Part shown: positions 41,199 through 49,222 of the stretch, piece by piece
Position numbering within the stretch: position 1 is the first letter of the stretch
Layout of the letters: every line of letters begins with the position of its first letter
Assembly (NCBI RefSeq): GCF_004216555.1
Contig: NZ_SGWQ01000004.1
Coordinates: 372,001 to 436,000 of the forward strand
From: Herbihabitans rhizosphaerae
Lineage (GTDB): Bacteria > Actinomycetota > Actinomycetes > Mycobacteriales > Pseudonocardiaceae
DNA: 64,000 nt
Direction of reading: 5' to 3'
Made by a program: the position numbers and the translations under genes
Notes under the pieces: model-generated
Told to the model about the DNA's origin: nothing
The model's input: only the letters and a program-made list of their open reading frames with translations
The model's database searches: none

Positions 41199-41237
41199 AA
41201 GTGGCGCCCGCGCGAACCAGCCGCGCGGGCGCCACTT
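41199..41237. terminator. hairpin terminator
   Basis: Perfect 16-base stem (AAGTGGCGCCCGCGCG at 41199-41214, complement at 41222-41237) with a 7-base loop, 13 bases beyond the end of the S1 protease gene. The preceding 41010-41198 holds no gene that I can support. Confidence 0.85.
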
Positions 41238-41250
41238 ACCGGGTGATGGA

Positions 41251-42132
41251 TCAACGGCCGGAGCCGACCTCCTGCTTGACCCAGTCGCCCATCTCGTTGT
41301 CCAGCCGGCCGTAGACGCTGTACCACTTGAAGTCGGCACGGCTCCACGACGCGACACCGACGACCTTGCCGTTCACGATCATCGGGCCACCGGAGTCGCC
41401 CTTGAGGATCGTGACCTTGCCGTCGGAGTAGCCGGCGCAGATCATGTACTCGGCATTGAAGCCGGCACCGACACCGGTGCACTCGCTGGCGCCGTCCACG
41501 ATCGGCATGCTCGCCTTGTCCAGGGTGACGTCCTTGGACGCGTCCTGCTGGTCCTTCATGCCGTACCCGAAGCCCTGCATCTCGTCGCCGACTTTCCAGG
41601 CGCTGCCCGCGTCGGCGGACGTGGCGAACTGGGCGTACTTGCCGTCCTTCACCGGGATGTCGCTCTCCGTGGTCACCACGGCGACGTCGTAGCCCTGGTC
41701 GAAGTTGACGTACTTCGGGTGCTTCTTGTAGTCCACCACCTTGATGTCGGTCCCGCCGCCGGCCGCGAGGTCGTCAAGGCCGTACCGGAACGACTTGGTG
41801 CCCGCCGCGTCCGCGCAGTGCGCCGCGATCAGGATCTTGCGCGGCGCGACGGCCGTGCCGGTGCAGGTCTGGCCCTCCGGCCGCGATCCGCCCTCGCGCA
41901 AGCCGCCGATGATCGCCGGGAACTCGCTCACCGTGGCGTCCGAGCCGCCGGCGAACATCGGCTTGACGCCGGGCTGGACCGGCGGGATGTCGCTGGCCTC
42001 AAAGTTGTCCGCCGGCGCGTTGCCAGCCGCCGCGGGGCTGGCCGTGGCCGGGCTCGCCACGATGGTGGCCAGCGCGGCGACACCGAGCGCTGCGGTGACC
42101 AGCCGTGTCGTGCGGCGTCTCGTATTCGTCAT
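41251..42132 (-). CDS. secreted trypsin-like serine protease (S1)
   Basis: 293 residues from the ATG with AGGAGG 9 bases upstream. Signal peptide at residues 1-32, short propeptide, then PMFAGGSDATVSEFPAIIGG. Catalytic His in ILIAAHC, Asp in YDVAVVTT, Ser in LKGDSGGPMIV. Paralogue of the protease at 35141-36019, but the usual Cys before the catalytic Ser region (C-x-GDSGGP) is replaced here (ILKGDSGGP). It acts outside the cell. Confidence 0.92.
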   Translation of the reverse strand: MTNTRRRTTRLVTAALGVAALATIVASPATASPAAAGNAPADNFEASDIPPVQPGVKPMFAGGSDATVSEFPAIIGGLREGGSRPEGQTCTGTAVAPRKILIAAHCADAAGTKSFRYGLDDLAAGGGTDIKVVDYKKHPKYVNFDQGYDVAVVTTESDIPVKDGKYAQFATSADAGSAWKVGDEMQGFGYGMKDQQDASKDVTLDKASMPIVDGASECTGVGAGFNAEYMICAGYSDGKVTILKGDSGGPMIVNGKVVGVASWSRADFKWYSVYGRLDNEMGDWVKQEVGSGR

Positions 42133-42346
42133 CGCGGATTTCCTCCTGATCGTGCACAAATCGCCATTGAATTGGCGGTGTCACAATCATCGTGCTGCTC
42201 CAACACAAGCGGTAACAACACGGGATAGCCACGTAATCTATTCTTCGGATCCGCTACAGAATCGGCTGCGGAAGCACGTAGAGGACGTCTACCTAGCCTG
42301 ATACCCACTGGTAGCGGGCGTGCGGGCGGCGCACGGCGGCGAAGTC

Positions 42347-42365
42347 CCTACGATCGGAGGTAGAC
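42347..42365. repeat. duplicated block CCTACGATCGGAGGTAGAC, copy 2
   Basis: 18 of 19 bases match copy 1 at 40755-40773. It lies between the S1 protease start and the trxB stop. The second block of the pair, TAATCGGCC (42393-42401), falls in the last codons of trxB. Another dyad, GTAGA-GGACG-TCTAC, is at 42278-42292. Confidence 0.6.
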
Positions 42366-42391
42366 GAGGCGTGTTATTTCATAGCGTGGGA

Positions 42392-43309
42392 CTAATCGGC
42401 CAGCCATCGCTCGGCGTCGATTGCCGCCGCGCATCCCGATGCCGCCGCCGTAATCGCTTGCCGATAATGCCGATCGACCAGATCGCCGGCCGCGAATACG
42501 CCGGGAATGGCCGTGGCGGTGCTCGGCGGGTCGACGACGACGTACCCGTCGGCGTCCACCTCGATCTGACCGGCCACCAGCTCGCTGCGCGGCACGTGCC
42601 CGATCGCCACGAACATGCCCGCGACGTCCACTGTGGACTCTTCGCCGGTCTCGCTGTCGCGCACCCGGATGCCGCAGACCGCGCCGTCACCGAGCACCTC
42701 GTCCACCACGGTGTTCGTCATCCAGCGGATCTTCTCGTTGGCCCGCGCCCGTTCCACCATGATCCGCGACGCGCGGAACTCCGACCGCCGGTGGATCACC
42801 GTCACCGACCGCCCGTACTGGGTCAGGAAGATCGCCTCCTCCATGGCCGAGTCGCCGCCGCCGACCACCGCGATGTCCGCGTCCTGGAAGAAGAACCCGT
42901 CGCAGGTCGCGCAGGACGACACGCCCTTGCCGAGCAACCGCTGCTCGCCGGGCACGTCCAGGTAGCGCGTCGCCGCGCCCATCGCGAGGATCACCGCCTC
43001 GGCCCGGTGCTCACCGCCGGCGGCACGCACCGCCGGCATGCCGCCGTCGTTCAGCACGAGGCCGGTCACGTCCTCGGCCTGCAGCCGCGCGCCGAACCGC
43101 GCCGCCTGCTTGCGCATCTGCTCGATCAGCTCCGGGCCGGTGATGCCGACCTCGAACCCGGGGTAGTTCTCCACGTCGGAGGTCGTCATCAGCGCGCCGC
43201 CGAACGCGACGCCCTCGTACACCACCGGATCCAGCTTCGCGCGCGCCGCGTAGATGGCCGCCGTGTACCCGGCCGGCCCCGACCCCACGATGATCAGTCG
43301 CTCACTCAT
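42392..43309 (-). CDS. trxB: thioredoxin reductase
   Basis: 305 residues from the ATG that overlaps the rhodanese gene by 8 bases. FAD-binding [20 protein letters not shown], redox-active dithiol in [13 protein letters not shown] (CATC, the standard low-molecular-weight reductase motif), NADPH-binding [20 protein letters not shown] with [10 protein letters not shown], and the C-terminal [20 protein letters not shown]. It reduces thioredoxin with NADPH in the cytoplasm. It is the last gene of the tRNA-Cys/cyclodipeptide synthase group, so it may act on a dithiol/disulfide made there; as it has the CATC motif, ordinary thioredoxin reduction is the default. Confidence 0.92.
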   Translation of the reverse strand: MSERLIIVGSGPAGYTAAIYAARAKLDPVVYEGVAFGGALMTTSDVENYPGFEVGITGPELIEQMRKQAARFGARLQAEDVTGLVLNDGGMPAVRAAGGEHRAEAVILAMGAATRYLDVPGEQRLLGKGVSSCATCDGFFFQDADIAVVGGGDSAMEEAIFLTQYGRSVTVIHRRSEFRASRIMVERARANEKIRWMTNTVVDEVLGDGAVCGIRVRDSETGEESTVDVAGMFVAIGHVPRSELVAGQIEVDADGYVVVDPPSTATAIPGVFAAGDLVDRHYRQAITAAASGCAAAIDAERWLAD

Positions 43310-43655
43310 GGCTGCTTTCGGTCGGGAGGCCGGCCTCCACCCAGTCCTCGATGCCCTCGCGGTACTTGTAGACGTTCTCGTAGCCGAGGTTGAGCAGCTC
43401 CGCGCCGACGAACTCGCTGTTGCGGCACGGGATGTTGGCGCAGTACACGACAATGGTGGCGTCCTTGTCGGGGAGCACCGTGGGAGCGTGCTGCCGGGTC
43501 GACTCGGCGGCGGTCTCGTAGGGGAAGCCCGGGATGTTGACCGCGGTCTCGATGTGTTCCTTCTCGTAGTAGTTGACCGGCATGGTGTCCACGACGGTGA
43601 TCTTGCCGGCGTCGATCGCGGCCTTCAGCTCCTGGCGGGCGATGAGGGGAACCAC
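43302..43655 (-). CDS. rhodanese-like sulfurtransferase
   Basis: 117 residues from a GTG with AAAGGAG 8 bases upstream. Single rhodanese domain: [33 protein letters not shown], and the active loop [18 protein letters not shown], where the first Cys is the expected persulfide carrier and a second Cys lies 5 residues on. It may pass sulfur to an acceptor. It overlaps trxB by 8 bases and follows the cyclodipeptide synthase by 45 bases. Confidence 0.88.
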   Translation of the reverse strand: MVPLIARQELKAAIDAGKITVVDTMPVNYYEKEHIETAVNIPGFPYETAAESTRQHAPTVLPDKDATIVVYCANIPCRNSEFVGAELLNLGYENVYKYREGIEDWVEAGLPTESSHE

Positions 43656-43700
43656 GGCTGGTGCTCCTTTTCTACGGTGTTCCTTGCGAGGTCGGGCGGA

Positions 43701-44414
43701 TCAGACGGGCAGGACCATTTCGGACCGGTCCTCGTCCGGGGTCACCTCGTCGGGCGCCACGACGAGGAAGCCTTGGGCCAGGTCGGGCCGGCGGGCGAGT
43801 TCGCCCTGGTAGAGGCGCTCCAGGTAGGTGACGCGCTGGTGGTAGACGAACACCGAGGACGGCCGGCCGACGATGGTCGGCGTGTCCAGGAACAGGGGGA
43901 GCTCGGCGAGGAAGTACCGGACGGCCAGCTCCCGTTGGCGCGGTGTCGGCGAGCAACCCGGCGGCAGCCGCTTGGCGAGCACCCATTCCGAGCTGCCCAT
44001 CGTCTCGGTACGGAATTCCTCGTCCTTCTCGAAGAGTCCGGTCACCTCGGCGTGCAGTTCGCGATACCGCGGATTCGTGTCGAGCCGCGCGGAGTCGAGA
44101 ATGTGGCGCTTGGCGTCGTGCACTCCTTGTTCGGCCAACGCACGGCTGATCTTGTTGTAGACGAGGTTTCCCTGTCGGCGGGCCTTTTGCCGCGCTTTTT
44201 TCGGTTCGTAGCCGAGGGCCTCCAGTGTGTAGGCCGCGGCCGCGTCGGGAACGAAGAAGTGGTAGTAGTCGAAGCTCCGTTTCGCCCACGCCACGAGGTC
44301 GGCGATTCGGCTCGCGGTGTAGTAACCGTTGAACGGGCTGATTCCGACGCAGGCGTGCGCACCGGACTCGCGCACGGACTCACAGTTCGGTGTCAGCGGT
44401 TCCTCGTTGAACAC
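43701..44414 (-). CDS. cyclodipeptide synthase (AlbC-like, NYH type)
   Basis: 237 residues from a GTG with AGGAGGG 4 bases upstream. It should join two aminoacyl-tRNAs into a cyclodipeptide. All key positions line up with AlbC at one fixed offset of 11: Ser26 (AlbC Ser37, nucleophile) and Asn29 (Asn40) in VGISPFNGYY; Tyr167 (Tyr178) and Glu171 (Glu182) in RYFLAELPLF; Tyr191-His192 (Tyr202-His203) in SSVFVYHQR. The N-Y-H residues place it in the NYH subfamily. A basic helix KKARQKARR (72-80) fits the tRNA-contact helix. It starts 31 bases after a tRNA-Cys gene in the same direction and is followed by rhodanese and trxB. No cyclodipeptide oxidase, P450 or methyltransferase gene is adjacent. Amino acid preference is unknown; Cys is suggested by the tRNA. 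Confidence 0.9.
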   Translation of the reverse strand: MFNEEPLTPNCESVRESGAHACVGISPFNGYYTASRIADLVAWAKRSFDYYHFFVPDAAAAYTLEALGYEPKKARQKARRQGNLVYNKISRALAEQGVHDAKRHILDSARLDTNPRYRELHAEVTGLFEKDEEFRTETMGSSEWVLAKRLPPGCSPTPRQRELAVRYFLAELPLFLDTPTIVGRPSSVFVYHQRVTYLERLYQGELARRPDLAQGFLVVAPDEVTPDEDRSEMVLPV

Positions 44415-44445
44415 GGCACCCTCCTGTCACTTTTACCACTTACAG

Positions 44446-44516
44446 AGGCGGAGGCAGGAATCGAACCCGCGTCGGGGGCTTTGCAGGCCCCTGCCTAACC
44501 ACTCGGCCACTCCGCC
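44446..44516 (-). tRNA. tRNA-Cys (anticodon GCA)
   Basis: 71 bases without encoded CCA. Acceptor stem GGCGGAG/CTCCGCC, discriminator T (U73, the Cys identity base), anticodon arm GGGGC-CTGCAAA-GCCCC with GCA at the anticodon position, variable region CGAC, T arm GCGGG-TTCGATT-CCTGC (one G-T pair). It folds well and should be functional. It lies between a terminator-like hairpin (4 bases away on its 5' side) and the cyclodipeptide synthase start (31 bases on its 3' side). Confidence 0.96.
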
Positions 44517-44520
44517 ATGG

Positions 44521-44554
44521 ATTCGGCCCGGCGAGAAGAAACGCCGGGCCGAAT
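44521..44554. terminator. hairpin between thioredoxin gene and tRNA-Cys
   Basis: Perfect 13-base stem (ATTCGGCCCGGCG at 44521-44533, complement at 44542-44554) with an 8-base A-rich loop. It starts 6 bases after the thioredoxin stop and ends 4 bases before the tRNA 5' end. It can terminate the thioredoxin message, or act as a processing or attenuation hairpin if transcription reads on into the tRNA and synthase. Confidence 0.8.
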
Positions 44555-44560
44555 ACCGGT

Positions 44561-45034
44561 TCATCCCTTGGCGATCTGGTCCTTGATGTACTGCTCCAGA
44601 GCCGCGGCGTCACCGTCGTAACCGACGTGCCGGCTGTCCGGGTGCTCGACGGTCTTGCGCACCGGAATCAGCGTGGGGATGTACTCGATGTTGTACTTGT
44701 CGTCGACCGTCGTGGCGTCGACGTCGACGGTGGCGAGAATCCACTTGCCGGCGTCGGCGCCTTCCTTGGCCAGCTTGTCGATGACCGGCTTCATCTCCTG
44801 GCACGGGGGACACCAGGTCGCACCGAAGTCGAAGATGACCAGCTTCTCGTTGGACTTGGCGAGAACTTCCTCGTAGTTGGCGTCCGTCACCTCGATGACG
44901 TTTTCCTCGAGCACCTTGCTCGCCGCCGGGAAGCCCGGGCGGGGAAGCTCGTCGGCGGAAGCGGTGACCGAGGCGCCGAAGATCGTGCTGGCCGCGATGG
45001 CCAGCGCGCCGGCGAGAATTCCAGCCTTACGCAT
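44561..45034 (-). CDS. secreted thioredoxin-like protein
   Basis: 157 residues from an ATG with GGAG 9 bases upstream. Signal peptide at residues 1-27 (AGILAGALAIAASTIFGAS, cleavage near ASA-DE). Thioredoxin fold with LVIFDFGATWCPPCQEMKPV; the active site is CPPC instead of the common CGPC, and the cis-Pro loop is YIPTLIP. It should act on disulfides outside the membrane. It is the first gene in the direction of the tRNA-Cys/cyclodipeptide synthase group; direct repeats lie before it. Confidence 0.88.
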   Translation of the reverse strand: MRKAGILAGALAIAASTIFGASVTASADELPRPGFPAASKVLEENVIEVTDANYEEVLAKSNEKLVIFDFGATWCPPCQEMKPVIDKLAKEGADAGKWILATVDVDATTVDDKYNIEYIPTLIPVRKTVEHPDSRHVGYDGDAAALEQYIKDQIAKG

Positions 45035-45063
45035 TTTCTGTATCTCCAGTTCAGTTTCAGTGC

Positions 45064-45083
45064 ATGACCAACGAATGACCAAC
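45064..45083. promoter_or_regulatory. direct repeat ATGACCAAC x2 upstream of the secreted thioredoxin
   Basis: Two perfect 9-base copies at 45064-45072 and 45075-45083, an 11-base period (one helical turn), in the 70-base gap between the M1-like gene and the thioredoxin gene. Likely an activator or repressor site, and it suggests a promoter here. Confidence 0.5.
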
Positions 45084-45104
45084 TCGGTTGCTGGCGCTAC
45101 CTCC

Positions 45105-46574
45105 TTACTTGGCGCCCTGCGGATAGAGGAACTTCTCCTCGGGGATCTTCGTGCCGTGCACCCAAGCGGCGAAGAAGTCGTTGAGCTTCTGCTGGGTAAC
45201 CGCGTTGACGTACAGCTCCCAGTCGTGCCAGCCCTGGTTCCAGTTCTTGTTGTTCGCCGGGAACGATTTGAGGATCGAGTCGAACTTGGCGTCACCGATC
45301 TGCTTGCGCAGGGCGTGCATGAGCAGAACACCCTTGGCCGTGGTGGCGTATTCCTTGCCGGCGCCGGGGTCGCCGAGGTTGGTCGCCCAGAACTCGGGCT
45401 TGTCGCGATTGGCCTCGACGATCTCCTTGTAGCGGGCGGCGAGATCGGCGCCGTTCTTCTCGTCCCACATCCAGGTCGCGTAGTGCGCGACGCAGTCCAT
45501 CAGGCAGGTGTCTTTCCACATTTCGACACTCAGCAGGTTGCCCCACCACTGGGAGGCCGTCGCGTACACCAGAGTGGACAGGTCGGCCGATCCGTCGTAG
45601 ACCGGCCTGCCCTGGGCGGGTGCGGTGTAGCCGGTCGATTTCGGCAGGAACATTCCGCCGGCGCTGGACTGCGGGTAGGCGCCCATCTTCGTGGCGAGGA
45701 ACTCGACGACCTCGGGCAGCTTCTTGGCCAGGTCGCGCTTGTCGCCGGCGTCCGGTGCGAACGCGTTGACCACCGGCTTGCCGTCGGGCAGTGAACCGCG
45801 CTCGAACTCCCACTTGTCGATTCCGATCGCGATTCCCTGCGGCGGAACCTTCCCGGCCTCCTTCCAGGTGAAAGTGGCCTGCCCGTTGGCCCGGGTCACC
45901 TGCTGCTCGGCACCGATCGAGACCACCGACCAGCCGTCCGGAACGGTCGCCGTCAGGTCGAACGTGGCCTTGGCCATCTGCGTGTCGTTGATCGGGAACC
46001 AGGTGCGCGCCGAGTGCGGCGCACCGGCGGCCACCGCGCCGCCGCCCGGCAGCTCCTGCCAGCCGGTCTTGCCGCGCGGGGTGTCGATCGCGGCCGGGGT
46101 GCCGGAGTAGACGACCTCGACGGTGACCGCCGCGTCCTTCTCCAGCACGGTGGCCGGGACGATCACCAGCTCGTGCTCGTCGGCGCGGGAGTGCTTGGCC
46201 TCGGCGCCGTTCACCTTCACCGAGGACACCTCGAGGCCCTGCAGGTCCAGGTTGAACTGCTTGAGCCGCTGGGTGGTCTTGGCCGTCATCACCGCGGTGC
46301 CGTCGAGCTTCTTGCTCGCCGGGTCGTACTTGACGTCGACCTTGTAGTTCTCGGCCCGGTACCCGCCGTTGCCGTCCTTCGGGTAGTACGGGTCCGGCCC
46401 GAGCACGGTGCCGTTCGGTTCGACGTGCACCCAGCCGTCGGCGCCGATCTCCGGGTCCCCGTTGGTTCCCGGAGCGGTCCCCGGGCTGGCCAGCGCCGGG
46501 ACGGCGAGAGCGGTCAGCGCGAGTGATCCGGCGACACAGCCGACCACGATCGCACGGGCGGGCTTGCGTTTCAT
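45105..46574 (-). CDS. secreted M1-like metallopeptidase homologue lacking the zinc site
   Basis: 489 residues from an ATG overlapping the permease stop by 4 bases. Signal peptide at residues 1-31. N-terminal M1 domain (YKVDVKYDPASKKLDGTAVM, FNLDLQGLEVSSVKVNGAEA), then the catalytic-like domain. In true M1 enzymes the zinc site is HExxHQWWGN and, 18 residues on, WLNEGFATY. Here the aligned parts read YATASQWWGN and CLMDCVAHY, so both His, the Glu and the second Glu are all lost while the flanking QWWGN is kept. A non-catalytic binding role is likely. Confidence 0.85.
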   Translation of the reverse strand: MKRKPARAIVVGCVAGSLALTALAVPALASPGTAPGTNGDPEIGADGWVHVEPNGTVLGPDPYYPKDGNGGYRAENYKVDVKYDPASKKLDGTAVMTAKTTQRLKQFNLDLQGLEVSSVKVNGAEAKHSRADEHELVIVPATVLEKDAAVTVEVVYSGTPAAIDTPRGKTGWQELPGGGAVAAGAPHSARTWFPINDTQMAKATFDLTATVPDGWSVVSIGAEQQVTRANGQATFTWKEAGKVPPQGIAIGIDKWEFERGSLPDGKPVVNAFAPDAGDKRDLAKKLPEVVEFLATKMGAYPQSSAGGMFLPKSTGYTAPAQGRPVYDGSADLSTLVYATASQWWGNLLSVEMWKDTCLMDCVAHYATWMWDEKNGADLAARYKEIVEANRDKPEFWATNLGDPGAGKEYATTAKGVLLMHALRKQIGDAKFDSILKSFPANNKNWNQGWHDWELYVNAVTQQKLNDFFAAWVHGTKIPEEKFLYPQGAK

Positions 46575-48010
46575 GCGGGACAACCACCTTCGGTTCTGCC
46601 GTCGACGCGGGACTCGACGACGACTTCGGACTGGGCAGGGGTGGGAGCTGGTCCGCCGACCGGGCGCGGTCGAGGCCGGCGGACCAGCAGCATGTAGAGC
46701 GCGAAGGAGACGAGAATCGAGTTGAGGCTGGGGATGCCGATCTCGACGGTGAGTCCGACGGCGGCGCCGCCGGCCCACGAGATCAGGCCGCGCAACTCCC
46801 ACTCGGGTGTCTCCGCGGGCAGTTCGCCCTTCGCGCGTGACTCGTCCAGCGCGGCGCGGTACCGGCGGACGAAGTAGTACTCGGCGACGAACACGCCGGC
46901 GACCGGCGGCGTGATCACTCCGAGCCAGGTGAGGAACGTCGTGTAGTGCTCGAGGATGCCCATCGCGGACAACACCGAGCCGACCACGCCGAGCCCGATC
47001 GCGGCGGTCACCCGGCTGATCGGCCTGCGGGTGAGCGCGTCCACCGAGTTCACCAGGCCGAGCGAGGCGCAGTACAGGTTGACGTCGTTGACCTTGAGGA
47101 TGGCCGCGACCAGGATCAGCGTGCCCACCACGCCGGAGGACGAGGTGACGATCCCGACGATGTCGGAGGACTTCGCCGCGTGCGCCAGCAGGATGCCGAT
47201 CAGACCGGCGCCGCACTCGCCGAGGGTCACCGCGAGCACGGTCTGCTTGACCACGTCGCCGGGGGTCCGGTTGAACCGGGTCAGGTCCGGCGTCATGATC
47301 GCGCCCATGATGAAGCCGCCGGCCACGATCGTGGCGCCCTGCGCGAGGGTCATCGCCGGGCCGGGCGCCGGGCTGGTGGTCAGCTCGCTCAGCGAGTGCT
47401 CGCCCAGGTAGTCGACCACGCAGTACCCGGCCAGCAGGACGAACGCCGGCACGGTTACGTACGCCGTCCAGGCCATCGACACGAACCCGCCGGTGGCGAT
47501 CAGCGTCACCACCACGCCGCCGACCAGCGCCCACACCCACGTCGGCGGACCGCCGGCCAGACTGTGCAGGCCTTGTGCGAACGCGCCGGACTGCACGCCG
47601 AACCATCCGGTCAAACTGACCGTCAGCAGCAGCCCGACCAGTGCGGAACCCTTGCGGCCGAACCCGCCCCAGCGGCTGAGCATCGACATCGACAGGCCCT
47701 CGCGAGCACCGGCGATGCCGAGCAGGATCGTGATCACTTCGAGCATGGCCACACCGAGCACCATCGCCAGCACCGCGTCCCAGAATGTCATTCCGAAACC
47801 CAGTGCCGCACCGATCAGGAACTGCGAAAACGACGAGATCTGACCGAGCCGTTGCACGGCGACGCTGAACCAGGAACGGGTGGCGTGATCCGGAAGTCGC
47901 TGCAGCGAGTAATCGTCGTGCATTCCGGGCAGAACCGTGTCGGCCTGGCCGTTTTTGGCAGCGCTCGAGGAAATGTGAAGCGCTTTCTCGTCGTGATGAT
48001 CGCGCGTCAC
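46571..48010 (-). CDS. NCS1-family nucleobase (cytosine/purine) permease
   Basis: About 479 residues from a GTG with GAGG 5 bases upstream; an in-frame ATG at 48079 would add 23 residues but has no ribosome site. After DYSLQRLPDHATRSWFSVAV come about twelve membrane segments, including FLIGAALGFGMTFWDAVLAM, LLLTVSLTGWFGVQSGAFAQ, and GGFIMGAIMTPDLTRFNRTP, matching the CodB/purine-cytosine permease branch. It is coupled to the M1-like gene and divergent from a LysR gene. Start uncertain; substrate inferred. Confidence 0.85.
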   Translation of the reverse strand: MTRDHHDEKALHISSSAAKNGQADTVLPGMHDDYSLQRLPDHATRSWFSVAVQRLGQISSFSQFLIGAALGFGMTFWDAVLAMVLGVAMLEVITILLGIAGAREGLSMSMLSRWGGFGRKGSALVGLLLTVSLTGWFGVQSGAFAQGLHSLAGGPPTWVWALVGGVVVTLIATGGFVSMAWTAYVTVPAFVLLAGYCVVDYLGEHSLSELTTSPAPGPAMTLAQGATIVAGGFIMGAIMTPDLTRFNRTPGDVVKQTVLAVTLGECGAGLIGILLAHAAKSSDIVGIVTSSSGVVGTLILVAAILKVNDVNLYCASLGLVNSVDALTRRPISRVTAAIGLGVVGSVLSAMGILEHYTTFLTWLGVITPPVAGVFVAEYYFVRRYRAALDESRAKGELPAETPEWELRGLISWAGGAAVGLTVEIGIPSLNSILVSFALYMLLVRRPRPRPVGGPAPTPAQSEVVVESRVDGRTEGGCPA

Positions 48011-48190
48011 GGACGCCTCACATTCATCGTCGGTGCTTCCCGTTATTCGTGGGGGTCCGCCGGGGAGCGGAGCCGACATGATGATGAGCAGCCGTGCACG
48101 GCGTCCGGTACTGCCGGATGCTCATGTCGCGGTGTTATAAGCCCAGGTCGCGCGTCGAACACGGGGTGGACTCACCCGATCGTCGCAGTG

Positions 48191-48231
48191 GTAGGTACAC
48201 CTACGTTTGGCTTACTGCCAACGAAAGTAGG
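48191..48231. promoter_or_regulatory. dyad cluster in the permease/LysR divergent region
   Basis: GTAGGTACACCTAC (48191-48204) is a 14-base palindrome with AC-rich centre, and overlaps a second longer dyad CCTAC-GTTTGGC...GCCAACG-AAAGTAGG (48200-48231). Both are likely LysR sites controlling permease and regulator. Confidence 0.55.
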
Positions 48232-48267
48232 TTAACCGGGCGGTGTCAATAGTTCTATCATTCTTGG

Positions 48268-49221
48268 GTGGAGTTGCAGGTCAGACACCTGAGGGTTCTC
48301 CGCGTCATCGAGCAGGCCGGCAGTCTCACCAAGGCGGCGGCAGAGTTGTCTTTGCCCCAGGCATCATTGAGCCATCAACTACGCCGAATTGAGTCCACCG
48401 TCGGCGGCACAATTTTCGAGCGTGACCATCAAGGTGTGCGGGCGACGCCCCTTGGCCAGGCATTACTTGCCCGTGCCCGGGCGATCGTGTCCGCCTTCGA
48501 TGAGCTGGACCGGGAATTCCACCGCGGCCCCGCCCGCGCCGGGCAGCCGTTCCGCATCGACTGGCAGAGCGCCGACCTGCTCGGACTGCTCGTCGACGGC
48601 CTCCGCGAGATCCCGCCGGGCAAGCAGCTCACCGGGCGTGCCGATCCGTGGCAGGCGCGCCTGCTGACGAAGATCGTCGAGGACGGGATCGACGCGGCCC
48701 TGCTGTGCGATCTCGCCGCGCAGGTGCCGAGCGGCGATGGGATCACCAGCGCGCCCCTGATCTCCGAGCCGGTGTTCGTGGCGATCCCGGACACGCACCG
48801 GCTGGCCGACGCCACGGAGATCCAACTCGCCGATCTGGCCGACGAGCCGTGGATCCTGCCGGCCGGGCTCGATTTCCTGGGGTCGCGACTGCGTGAGCTG
48901 TGCGAGCGCGACGGTGTGCCGATGCGCGTCTGGGTGGACATCGACGCCGCCGAGGTTCGCGAGGATCTGGTCGCCGGCGGCCACGGGGTCTGCCCGACGC
49001 GACCGGTGCGGCCGAGGCGCAACGGCATCGTGGTCAAGCCGCTGGTCGGAAACCCGTTGGTACTGCGGCATTTCCTCGCCTGGCGGACCGACGGCGAGTT
49101 CGCCAGGCACGCCGAGCGGATCTGTGATGAGGTGATCCGCGGGTATCGCCGGCGGGTCGAGGAAGACAGCACGTTCCTGCTCCGTCCACAAGGGACGCGG
49201 CGACCGGGCGCGGTGAGGTGA
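48268..49221 (+). CDS. LysR-family transcriptional regulator
   Basis: 317 residues from a GTG without a ribosome site; TATCAT lies 7 bases before it, so the mRNA may be leaderless. HTH at residues 1-60 (LQVRHLRVLRVIEQAGSLTK, then ELSLPQASLSHQLRRIESTV). The effector domain is of the periplasmic-binding type. Divergent from the NCS1 permease and likely to control it. It is followed directly by a second LysR gene. Confidence 0.9.
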   Translation: MELQVRHLRVLRVIEQAGSLTKAAAELSLPQASLSHQLRRIESTVGGTIFERDHQGVRATPLGQALLARARAIVSAFDELDREFHRGPARAGQPFRIDWQSADLLGLLVDGLREIPPGKQLTGRADPWQARLLTKIVEDGIDAALLCDLAAQVPSGDGITSAPLISEPVFVAIPDTHRLADATEIQLADLADEPWILPAGLDFLGSRLRELCERDGVPMRVWVDIDAAEVREDLVAGGHGVCPTRPVRPRRNGIVVKPLVGNPLVLRHFLAWRTDGEFARHAERICDEVIRGYRRRVEEDSTFLLRPQGTRRPGAVR

Positions 49222-49222
49222 T

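Noticed and set aside
42392-43309. Reading trxB as a gliotoxin-type (GliT/HlmI) dithiol oxidase
   Set aside because: The motif is CATC with DGFF, that of ordinary thioredoxin reductase; dithiol oxidases carry a different CxxC context. It remains possible only as a changed role.
44446-44516. tRNA-Cys as an integration site of a mobile element carrying the synthase
   Set aside because: I found no second copy of the tRNA 3' end and no integrase gene in the window. A distant attachment copy outside the window is not excluded.
45105-47606. An 833-codon open frame extending the M1-like protein upstream
   Set aside because: The upstream half overlaps the NCS1 permease in another frame and has no signal or family features; the signal peptide starts at 46574.
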